Below, piece after piece: positions 13,452 to 19,204 of a stretch of 21,600 bases of DNA; the stretch's first letter is position 1; each line of letters begins with the position of its first letter. Below the pieces are notes generated by a model. It had not been told where the DNA came from. It was given only the letters and a program-made list of their open reading frames with translations, and did not search any database. The translations under genes and the position numbers were made by a program. The stretch covers positions 1-21,600 of IMG/VR virus record IMGVR_UViG_3300030099_005488; one strand, given 5' to 3'. Origin of the DNA: a virus.

Positions 13452-13640
13452 TTAATTTTTCAACAAATGCCAGTAGTTTCGGAAGCGACCATCTCCAAAC
13501 TCTTTTTGTTTCTTCAACATCTGCTCAGCGTCTTTTAGATTAGTAACGTGGTTCGTGATCCGATGCCCGGCTGCCTCGATGTAATAACGGAGTTTCTTGT
13601 CCGGTCCTACTTCTTGCTTGATGACAAATGTGTCAGGCAA
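13452..13640 (-). CDS. Small hypothetical protein (62 residues), TTG start
   Basis: A small protein starting at TTG, with AAGGA close upstream inside the previous gene, which it overlaps by eight bases. The pattern TFVIKQEVGPDKKLRYYIEA followed by LKDAEQMLKKQKEFGDG suggests a short beta hairpin then a helix, as in many tiny phage DNA- or protein-binding proteins. It is last in a four-gene unit that begins at 14223. No family recognised, and no terminator is seen after it; the next promoter starts almost immediately. Confidence 0.65.
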   Translation of the reverse strand: MPDTFVIKQEVGPDKKLRYYIEAAGHRITNHVTNLKDAEQMLKKQKEFGDGRFRNYWHLLKN

Positions 13641-13893
13641 AGTCCTTACAATCTTTGTGCAGCATCTTTAATACTTTTGTCAGCGCATCAACGGCGCCTC
13701 TATTGTATGAGGCCTCTTCAGGTGATATGGCCTGACTATGTATATTAATTTTTTTATGCTCCAGTATCATCTTTTCTACCTGATCTGTGATAGTTTCGAT
13801 CTTCAAACCTAGCTTACCCATATGTTTCATGGCATCTATATATGCTTGACGTCTTACGCGATTTTTTTCTGTTTTAGTGCTTCTTATGTCCAT
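13633..13893 (-). CDS. Small hypothetical helical protein (86 residues)
   Basis: The start at 13893 (MDIRSTKTEKNR) is chosen over the ATG at 13905 because GAGG lies six bases before it. The protein is basic at the N terminus and then helical (IDAMKHMGKLGLKIETITDQ, VEKMILEHKK), ending with SYNRGAVDALTKVLKMLHKD. It overlaps the upstream gene by 20 bases and the downstream one by eight. No family recognised. Confidence 0.7.
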   Translation of the reverse strand: MDIRSTKTEKNRVRRQAYIDAMKHMGKLGLKIETITDQVEKMILEHKKINIHSQAISPEEASYNRGAVDALTKVLKMLHKDCKDFA

Positions 13894-14065
13894 CTCGATC
13901 CTCATTCATTATCATATCGGCCAGGTTTTCAAAGTCCTGGGCGATGTATACTATGTTTGTGTATTGTATATATTTAGCTATTTTAATAATTTTTCGTGTT
14001 TCGTCATTATCGGGGAGCAAGCCACGCTCCCCGTAGGTTATGATATATCTAAGTACTTCTTCCAC
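13874..14065 (-). CDS. Small hypothetical protein (63 residues), GTG start
   Basis: The start is a GTG that overlaps the upstream stop codon by one base (TAGTG), with AGGA six bases before it. The product begins MEEVLRYIITYGERGLLPDN and is followed by a helical region (ETRKIIKIAKYIQYTNIVY) and a short charged tail with HKKH. It belongs to the tightly packed four-gene unit 14223-13452. No family recognised. Confidence 0.68.
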   Translation of the reverse strand: MEEVLRYIITYGERGLLPDNDETRKIIKIAKYIQYTNIVYIAQDFENLADMIMNEDRDGHKKH

Positions 14066-14223
14066 TAGAGTCCTAGTAATTCCCGTAAAATGCCGCTAGG
14101 TATGGGGCTATCTGTATCTATCTTACCTATTCGCAATGTTACATATCCATCATCATCCATTGTTATGTATGATACATCGTCTGTTAGATTATTCAAAGCC
14201 TTGGTTAAATCATCCCAGGTCAT
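14065..14223 (-). CDS. Small acidic protein (52 residues)
   Basis: A 52-residue frame starting MTWDDLTKALNNLTDDVSY and ending SGILRELLGL. It is acidic (Asp-rich: MDDDGYV) and has a short beta-like centre (YVTLRIGKID). The ATG has GGAG eight bases upstream and lies behind a promoter (14252-14280) and a diverged shared leader (CAACTATAGGAG). It is first in a four-gene unit, coupled to the next gene by TAGTG. No family recognised, but start, spacing and context make it convincing. Confidence 0.75.
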   Translation of the reverse strand: MTWDDLTKALNNLTDDVSYITMDDDGYVTLRIGKIDTDSPIPSGILRELLGL

Positions 14224-14229
14224 TTTTTT

Positions 14230-14243
14230 CTCCTATAGTTGAC
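14230..14243 (-). promoter_or_regulatory. Shared leader motif (copy 7, diverged)
   Basis: On the minus strand GTCAACTATAGGAG lies before the 52-residue gene. Only the AACTA-N-GGAG part of the shared motif is kept. Confidence 0.45.
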
Positions 14244-14251
14244 AATATCTT

Positions 14252-14280
14252 ATATAAGCACGTATAAAAATGCAAGTCAA
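14252..14280 (-). promoter_or_regulatory. Sigma-70-type promoter for the four-gene unit 14223-13452
   Basis: On the minus strand TTGACT (14275-14280) is followed, 17 bases later, by TTATAT (14252-14257). It lies between the terminator at 14284-14313 and the leader. Confidence 0.65.
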
Positions 14281-14283
14281 CAC

Positions 14284-14313
14284 AAAAAAAGCCCCCCAGA
14301 ACTCTGGAGGGCT
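14284..14313 (-). terminator. Rho-independent terminator after the 15032-14383 unit
   Basis: On the minus strand AGCCC.TCCAGA pairs with TCTGG.GGGCT (one mismatch), followed by seven T residues. Between it and the gene ending at 14383 there are 69 bases in which I see no gene. Confidence 0.82.
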
Positions 14314-14382
14314 TTCCACTAACTACGGGAGCAGGCCTATGATAACCTGTTCATCTACTAAGATAAGCGAATATATAAGATA

Positions 14383-14628
14383 TTACAAGCTTTTTTTTCG
14401 TTTTTTATTATTAAAACCGTCTGGTGTGATAAAACCCTTATTTATATCGGATTTTATGCGCTTAATTGTCTCTTCATCGTCCATAATTTTAGAGTAATCA
14501 ACGTCTTTTTTCTTTTTACGCCGGGTTATACTCTTAAATTTATCTATAACTTCCTTGCTGAAATGGCGCACCTGGTGGTCCATGCTCTTCTTTTTTACAA
14601 AATTATTAATGTGAAACTTATCTTCCAA
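14383..14628 (-). CDS. Small Lys-rich hypothetical protein (81 residues)
   Basis: A very basic protein with Lys clusters (SITRRKKKKDVDYSK, FNNKKRKKSL). The longest frame starts at a TTG two bases after the upstream stop, with GGA about seven bases before it. An ATG at 14583 (MDHQVRHFSKEV) preceded by AAGAAGAG is an alternative start. Composition suggests nucleic-acid binding. No family recognised. It is last in the three-gene unit headed by the ribbon-helix-helix gene. Confidence 0.65.
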   Translation of the reverse strand: MEDKFHINNFVKKKSMDHQVRHFSKEVIDKFKSITRRKKKKDVDYSKIMDDEETIKRIKSDINKGFITPDGFNNKKRKKSL

Positions 14629-14630
14629 AG

Positions 14631-14861
14631 TTAATCCATAAAATTAGGCTTGGGCATGGGTGCGCGGACCTCTATTATATAATTATCTACCTTACCACAG
14701 TTAGGCTTTCTGACAATAGGATCATAATGCTGTCCTAGAGCATTTGCGTAATAGTGGCATTGTTCAAGATTATCAAAGTAAAGGCGATGGATGGCGTGTT
14801 TATCGGATTCAATATCGGGTAAGGTAATCAGATACAGCACAAAATGAATAGTGGGCGTCAT
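14631..14861 (-). CDS. Small hypothetical protein (76 residues)
   Basis: The product starts MTPTIHFVLYLITLPDIESD, with a hydrophobic beta-like stretch, then YFDNLEQCHYYANALGQHY and a C-terminal VDNYIIEVRAPMPKP. The FVLYLI...FDNLEQC pattern resembles short phage proteins that begin with a beta strand and a Cys-containing helix, but I cannot name the family. It begins three bases after the stop of the ribbon-helix-helix gene. Confidence 0.7.
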   Translation of the reverse strand: MTPTIHFVLYLITLPDIESDKHAIHRLYFDNLEQCHYYANALGQHYDPIVRKPNCGKVDNYIIEVRAPMPKPNFMD

Positions 14862-14864
14862 GGT

Positions 14865-15032
14865 TCAGCTAATCTTGGGCCGTGGGTCTAGGTCATCCTT
14901 TAGTTTATTATAGATCTGGGCCATCATTTTCAGCTGAGTGTTGATAGTACGGCCTCGTTCCTCTGCATCTTTCTTAATACTATTGTACACCTCACGCGGA
15001 GTGACGATAGATTTGTACTTTTCTGTGTCCAT
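14865..15032 (-). CDS. Ribbon-helix-helix (Arc-like) DNA-binding protein, 55 residues
   Basis: A 55-residue protein, MDTEKYKSIVTPREVYNSIK then KDAEERGRTINTQLKMMAQI. The pattern is an Arc/MetJ-type fold: a short beta strand (KYKSIVT), helix A (PREVYNSIKKDAEERG), the turn residues RTIN, and helix B (TQLKMMAQIYNKL). Such dimers bind operators through the beta ribbon and are frequent phage repressors. AAGG lies about eight bases before the ATG, and the gene has its own promoter (15062-15090). It heads a three-gene unit. Targets are unknown; the GTAAC array or the promoters of the accessory units are candidates. Confidence 0.8.
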   Translation of the reverse strand: MDTEKYKSIVTPREVYNSIKKDAEERGRTINTQLKMMAQIYNKLKDDLDPRPKIS

Positions 15033-15061
15033 GTAAACGCCTTTTATATAATTTTTATAAG

Positions 15062-15090
15062 AATATATAGGATACTTTACATAAAATCAA
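15062..15090 (-). promoter_or_regulatory. Sigma-70-type promoter for the ribbon-helix-helix unit
   Basis: On the minus strand TTGATT (15085-15090) and TATATT (15062-15067) are separated by 17 bases, directly after the polymerase terminator. AT-rich DNA surrounds the -10. Confidence 0.68.
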
Positions 15091-15091
15091 G

Positions 15092-15117
15092 AAAAAAAGC
15101 CCCGTAAGTCGGGGCTT
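15092..15117 (-). terminator. Rho-independent terminator ending the replication operon
   Basis: On the minus strand AAGCCCCG/CGGGGCTT with a five-base loop is followed by a T-run. It lies 47 bases after the DNA polymerase stop codon. Confidence 0.9.
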
Positions 15118-15163
15118 GAGTCTTGGAGGAAAGAACCGAACAAATGCCGTTAGCAGACAGTTT

Positions 15164-17056
15164 TTATTGAGCAGCTCCCCAATCGGGGCCAATTTCAACG
15201 TCACATTTGCTCGGTATCTCTAAGTCTACGGCATTTTCCATAATTTCTGCAATAGTTTTTGCTTCTTTTTCATCTTTTACGGACATAGCTATCTCGTCAT
15301 GTATTTGTATAAGCGGCAATCGTCCTGTTTTATATATATCTACCATAGCTTTTTTGGTCATATCGGCTGCGGAGGCCTGTATTAATCTGTTCAGGGCCTT
15401 GTAGCTGTAGGCACGTTTTAATTTTGTCGTGGGCCCATATTCCAGGACCGCCTCGCTGTAGGGCAGGGCCTTGTTCATCTTAAAACTATCGGGTTCCCAC
15501 AGATCAAATCGGCATTTACGGCCAAGCAGCGAGCGTATAGATCCTTTTCCGCCTTGTTCGTTGAGTCTATTTTGCACGCCAGTCATCAATCCACGGACAA
15601 AGGGCACACGGTCATTGTACTGTGCGACAAGATCCTTAGCCTCATCAAGCGATATATCGAGTTGTTCAGACATTTTTTTCACGCCCATGCCGTATATGAG
15701 CCCTAAATTTATGGTTTTGGCCTGTTTTCGTGGTATTTTTGCCATCTCTGCGACCATGGTATGGAAGTCCATACTTGAATCATGCCGATACCCGTGGACA
15801 AATTCGTCTATACCTTTGAGTGGTATGCCTCTGCTATTGCCATATATATAGGCATAGTGGACCAGGATTCGTGGTTCTTGCTGCGAATAATCTATAGCCG
15901 CCCATTGTTCGCCTTCTTCCGGTAGAAACAGAGAGCGAATCATAGGACCAAGCTCGGGATCACGGGCGGGAATCTGCTGTAGGTTTGGGTTGTTCATGGA
16001 TATACGTCCTGACACGGTACCGCCGTCGTCGGAGCGTATCTGGTTTATGTGACTATGTATTCGACCATCGGACCGACAATGCTTCATTATGGTGTTAATA
16101 AACGTGCCAGATGTTTTATTCAGATTACGTGCTTGGACAATAAGCTGCGGTAGTTCGTGTGTATGCTCGCTTAAAAACTGTTTTGTAAACGATGGGGCAC
16201 CTTTGTCTGTGCGTGGATACTGTATGCTTAGCGCCTCAAACGCTTTTGCGATAGAGGCTGCTGCCCATATTTCTACGTCGTGACCTACAAGTTTTTTAAT
16301 CCCACTTAATACTTCTTGCTCACGTTTGATGAGAGAGGTACGGGTACGTTCCACTTTGTCCTGGTCCACGCGTACACCACGCCAGGTCATATCGATGAGG
16401 CAGGGCAGCAAGTCTAGCTCTAAGTTAGCTACGTTCCATAAATCTTCTTTACCAATCTGACCCGATAGATAGCCCCATAACTCTAGGGTTAGAGAGGCAT
16501 CACCCTCGGCATACGGTCCGACATACATAGCAGGCATTTTCCACAGCTCACCTTTTGGATCTAAACCAAAGCTACGCGCGGCCTCTATGAGATTTTTCTC
16601 AGACTTCACCTTACCTATGTGGTCATAAGCTAAGGCATTCAGGCTATAGCTCATACGATTCTCGTCTAACAGGGCCGCTATCAGCATGGTATCAATGATA
16701 CGACCGTTTAGTGTAAAACCCATGCGCCGAATCCATCCTGCATCATACTGTGCGTTGTGCATGATTTTATCCGCAGGACTCTCAAATACTTTCTTCAGCC
16801 AGTTGTTTACGATGCGCTCATCTAGATTACCACCGTATTTGTGACGGATCGGTATATAGCCTGCCCAGTCATTGACCGCTATGGCATAGCCAACAACCTC
16901 GCCATCGCCTGTTGGCCACCCTGGTCCGAGGGTCTTGATGTTAGGATCGCGTGTCTCTACATCAATAGCTATTTGCTTTGCGTCAAATATATTAGGAAGC
17001 TCACTAGGCGGCAGCCATTCTGACTTTGGCGTATCAAACGCTAACTGCAAAGACAT
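15164..17056 (-). CDS. polA: DNA polymerase, family A, with 3'-5' exonuclease
   Basis: A 630-residue replicative polymerase. The start at 17056 is set by GGAGGAG seven bases upstream and a TAATG junction. The exonuclease domain has all DEDD motifs: Asp32/Glu34 (IAIDVETRD), Asn101/Asp105 (MHNAQYDAGW) and Tyr182/Asp186 (PYAEGDASLT). The polymerase domain has motif A with Asp389 (AAIDYSQQEPR), motif B R443KQAKTINLGLIYGMG and motif C His586-Asp587-Glu588 (IQIHDEIA). No 5'-3' exonuclease domain is present, as usual in phages. In motif B the residue equivalent to E. coli Phe762 is Leu451. Leu at this site lowers activity in vitro and is associated in the virology literature with slower or temperate viruses. 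Confidence 0.97.
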   Translation of the reverse strand: MSLQLAFDTPKSEWLPPSELPNIFDAKQIAIDVETRDPNIKTLGPGWPTGDGEVVGYAIAVNDWAGYIPIRHKYGGNLDERIVNNWLKKVFESPADKIMHNAQYDAGWIRRMGFTLNGRIIDTMLIAALLDENRMSYSLNALAYDHIGKVKSEKNLIEAARSFGLDPKGELWKMPAMYVGPYAEGDASLTLELWGYLSGQIGKEDLWNVANLELDLLPCLIDMTWRGVRVDQDKVERTRTSLIKREQEVLSGIKKLVGHDVEIWAAASIAKAFEALSIQYPRTDKGAPSFTKQFLSEHTHELPQLIVQARNLNKTSGTFINTIMKHCRSDGRIHSHINQIRSDDGGTVSGRISMNNPNLQQIPARDPELGPMIRSLFLPEEGEQWAAIDYSQQEPRILVHYAYIYGNSRGIPLKGIDEFVHGYRHDSSMDFHTMVAEMAKIPRKQAKTINLGLIYGMGVKKMSEQLDISLDEAKDLVAQYNDRVPFVRGLMTGVQNRLNEQGGKGSIRSLLGRKCRFDLWEPDSFKMNKALPYSEAVLEYGPTTKLKRAYSYKALNRLIQASAADMTKKAMVDIYKTGRLPLIQIHDEIAMSVKDEKEAKTIAEIMENAVDLEIPSKCDVEIGPDWGAAQ

Positions 17057-17310
17057 TATTTTTCTCCTCCGAGAGCGCCGTATCCACATATATCAAGCCA
17101 TGAATCTTCATGTTCTGGTGTTTCTATCAGGCGTGATAGCTTGACGGCTATCATACATTGGTATACTTGCGCGACGGTGACTTCTCTTTCAAGCAGCACG
17201 GACCACATTTTAGCTATGCGCTCATGGTTCTCATGGGCATCGCCGTAATCCTTAGCCCGTGGGCCGTTAATCATCTTCTCGGCTTTCTCTAATATGTCTT
17301 TCCTGTTCAT
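17056..17310 (-). CDS. Small DUF6378-like phage protein (84 residues)
   Basis: A short protein with the pattern INGPRAKDYGDAHENHERIA then KMWSVLLEREVTVAQVYQCM and AVKLSRLIETPEHEDSWLDI. This is the KDYGDxxENHxRIAxxW...M...K.aRL...P.H.DSxxDi pattern of phage DUF6378-type proteins. The alternating helices with conserved Glu, His and Asp resemble all-alpha NTP pyrophosphatase-like folds, but that relation is only a suggestion. The ATG overlaps the helicase stop (ATGA) and the stop overlaps the polymerase start, so it is embedded in the replication operon. Confidence 0.82.
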   Translation of the reverse strand: MNRKDILEKAEKMINGPRAKDYGDAHENHERIAKMWSVLLEREVTVAQVYQCMIAVKLSRLIETPEHEDSWLDICGYGALGGEK

Positions 17311-18839
17311 ATGCTGTAACTCCTCAATGCGTCTTCTGGCTCGATTAAATATAAGTTTTTTTTAGTTCGTGTTACACCGACATAGAATACCCGGTGTAGC
17401 TCGTCAGGATCCTGCTCAGCGGCCTTTGATGCCGCAGGTGATACATCGGTAAAGAGAACGACGTTGTCGGCCTCTCCGCCCTTAGATCCGTGGATAGTGG
17501 ACAAATGTATACGGGGCGTGCCGTTAAACTTCTCTCCACGCCTGAGCAAAGCGGTAATATAGGCCCGTTCTCCATCAGGTATTCTGTCCATGGCCTCATG
17601 CCATATCATATCTTTTGTAGCAAGTAGACCATGATTTACTTGTAGTTGTTCTAGTGTAATCTCGTCATCGTCCATAAGATGCGGTAGTTTTTTAAAGCCA
17701 CGCTTTACACGATTGCCGACAGACATATAGCTATATACTGTTCTTGCCGACTGTGCCGTTACCGCTTTGCCTTTACGCATTTGTTCCCATCCATTAACGG
17801 CCTCACTTATTTTTTGTGATATGGACCGTTTACCGTGATACGCAAACAGTAGGCCGCTGCTGCGTAGACTATCTATAACATTGTGCAGAAAGTAATTAGC
17901 CTGGGCCAGTATGAGCCAAGTGCCGTCAGATAAGTCTATATCACTAACATCATTGAGGCGCTGTACCTCACCGTCCTCTTCTTTAGGTAAGTAACTCTTT
18001 GGCACTCGTCTGTGTATACGTTTTGATATACGCGCGGCGATTGCGTGAATGTTCCGTGGTACGCGATACGATTGCTCTAGTACCTCATAACCCCCGTCGA
18101 GTCCTATAAGATGCTCTACTTCGGCACCTGCCCACTTGTATATGGCCTGGTCATCATCGCCTGCACAGTATATCTTATCGGAGTATTTTTCTATTATATG
18201 CGCAACATCCCATTGCAGAGGCGAGAGATCCTGTGCTTCATCTATAAAACTCACACTTAAATTCGGACAGAACTTAGAGCTTTCATTTACAAATATCTCA
18301 AGCATATCCGTAAAGTCATACAGCTGTAATCGTTTCTTGTAGTTAATTAAGGATTCGGCCACGTAGGATAGTGTTACCCAGTCTATGTCGGTGTTTGATT
18401 TGTTGTACTGAGAGCGTAGAGGCACTTTACGCAGTCTAGCCAGGTTTATAATACTTAATATGGGATCAGAGTTTGCGTTAGACTCCAGTATATTATCCTC
18501 TGCGTTGAACCTGTCCACAGTAATACTGACGCCTATGGCGCGTGACAACTCTCTGTAATGTTCAGCCTGCATAATTTGTTCGGGGCGTATGCCTGACAAG
18601 CGCAGAGCAAAGCTATGTAAGGTACGAAACCATGGCAATTGCTTGGGCTCCAAACTAAATCGTTGACACGCACGCTCTATCGCTTCATATGCTGCCTGAC
18701 GCGTAAACGCAAAGTATCCTATCTTTGATGGATGAATACCTTGGTTTAGTGCGTCATCAACCTTGTTCAGTAGAGCTGTGGTCTTCCCCGTCCCTGGTGG
18801 GCCGTATATCCTGAATATCTTTGTTTTCATTCTGCTCAT
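17307..18839 (-). CDS. UvrD/PcrA-type superfamily 1 DNA helicase
   Basis: A 510-residue helicase expected to unwind DNA 3'-5' at the phage fork or in recombination. Motifs in order: Walker A GPPGTGKTT (13-21), Ia AFTRQAAYEA (44-53), FRTLHSFA (71-78), Walker B FIDEAQD (198-204), III GDDDQAIYKWAGA (227-239), IV LEQSYRVPRNI (254-264), V LSTIHGSKGGEADNV (446-460) and VI VFYVGVTRTKKNLY (484-497). At about 510 residues it is shorter than bacterial UvrD (~720), with a reduced 1B/2B region. The start is uncertain: Met1 at 18839 and Met4 at 18830 are both close to the Walker A and neither has a strong ribosome binding site. Its 5' end overlaps the preceding small HTH gene. Confidence 0.93.
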   Translation of the reverse strand: MSRMKTKIFRIYGPPGTGKTTALLNKVDDALNQGIHPSKIGYFAFTRQAAYEAIERACQRFSLEPKQLPWFRTLHSFALRLSGIRPEQIMQAEHYRELSRAIGVSITVDRFNAEDNILESNANSDPILSIINLARLRKVPLRSQYNKSNTDIDWVTLSYVAESLINYKKRLQLYDFTDMLEIFVNESSKFCPNLSVSFIDEAQDLSPLQWDVAHIIEKYSDKIYCAGDDDQAIYKWAGAEVEHLIGLDGGYEVLEQSYRVPRNIHAIAARISKRIHRRVPKSYLPKEEDGEVQRLNDVSDIDLSDGTWLILAQANYFLHNVIDSLRSSGLLFAYHGKRSISQKISEAVNGWEQMRKGKAVTAQSARTVYSYMSVGNRVKRGFKKLPHLMDDDEITLEQLQVNHGLLATKDMIWHEAMDRIPDGERAYITALLRRGEKFNGTPRIHLSTIHGSKGGEADNVVLFTDVSPAASKAAEQDPDELHRVFYVGVTRTKKNLYLIEPEDALRSYSI

Positions 18840-18972
18840 CTATTTTTTTTACTATAACACGTATGCGCTCACGAGTGAGTCCATACATCTTTCCAATAGC
18901 TGTCAGCGTCATTAATTTATCTGTTCTAAGAGAATATATTTCGTTATTACGCTGATTATATTTCAAGTGCAT
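18757..18972 (-). CDS. Small sigma-70-region-4-like helix-turn-helix protein
   Basis: A 71-residue protein. Residues 21-44 (MTLTAIGKMYGLTRERIRVI) follow the sigma-70 region 4 helix-turn-helix closely (TLxxIGxxxGxTRERIRxI), the part that reads -35 promoter elements. There is no region 2, so it is not a full sigma factor. The tail is acidic and disordered (DIQDIRPTRDGEDHSSTEQG). The start at 18972 is chosen over 18996 because GGAGG lies nine bases upstream, inside the previous gene. It overlaps that gene by 17 bases and the helicase by about 80. A role as a small DNA-binding regulator or RNA-polymerase modifier is inference. Confidence 0.75.
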   Translation of the reverse strand: MHLKYNQRNNEIYSLRTDKLMTLTAIGKMYGLTRERIRVIVKKIDEQNENKDIQDIRPTRDGEDHSSTEQG

Positions 18973-19204
18973 CTTCAAGATCCTCCATACTGCCATATCT
19001 CTTTATAAATATGGGCGTAGTTTCTCCGACCCAAGCACCGGCAGTATTAAAATCAAAATACTCCACGGCTTCTTCGTAAGGCATACCATGACGCCGACAC
19101 AGTATAGCTATACACTCATCTCTGTCATAGGCAATAATATCTTTTTGACCACACCGGCTGCCTATGCCTATTACAGCCTTATCAAATCCATCGGCTTTTA
19201 ACAT
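18956..19204 (-). CDS. Conserved phage protein of unknown function (82 residues)
   Basis: The pattern GFDKAVIGIGSRCGQKDIIA, YDRDECIAILCRRHGMPYEE, AVEYFDFNTAGAWVGE followed by TPIF is one I recognise from many phages (DGFDxAiiGigxrcGqxdilxYdxdkci...EeaxEyfxfNvxGaWVGexTPif). It has no known function. GAAGGAGG lies before the ATG, which overlaps the primase stop (TAATG). The location between primase and helicase suggests a link to replication. Confidence 0.85.
   Translation of the reverse strand: MLKADGFDKAVIGIGSRCGQKDIIAYDRDECIAILCRRHGMPYEEAVEYFDFNTAGAWVGETTPIFIKRYGSMEDLEDALEI

Noticed and set aside
14339-14497. Plus-strand frame of about 52 codons preceded by CTAACTACGGGAG
   Set aside because: Antisense to a plausible Lys-rich gene, and the product looks like a shadow translation. 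Kept only as part of a low-interest promoter observation.
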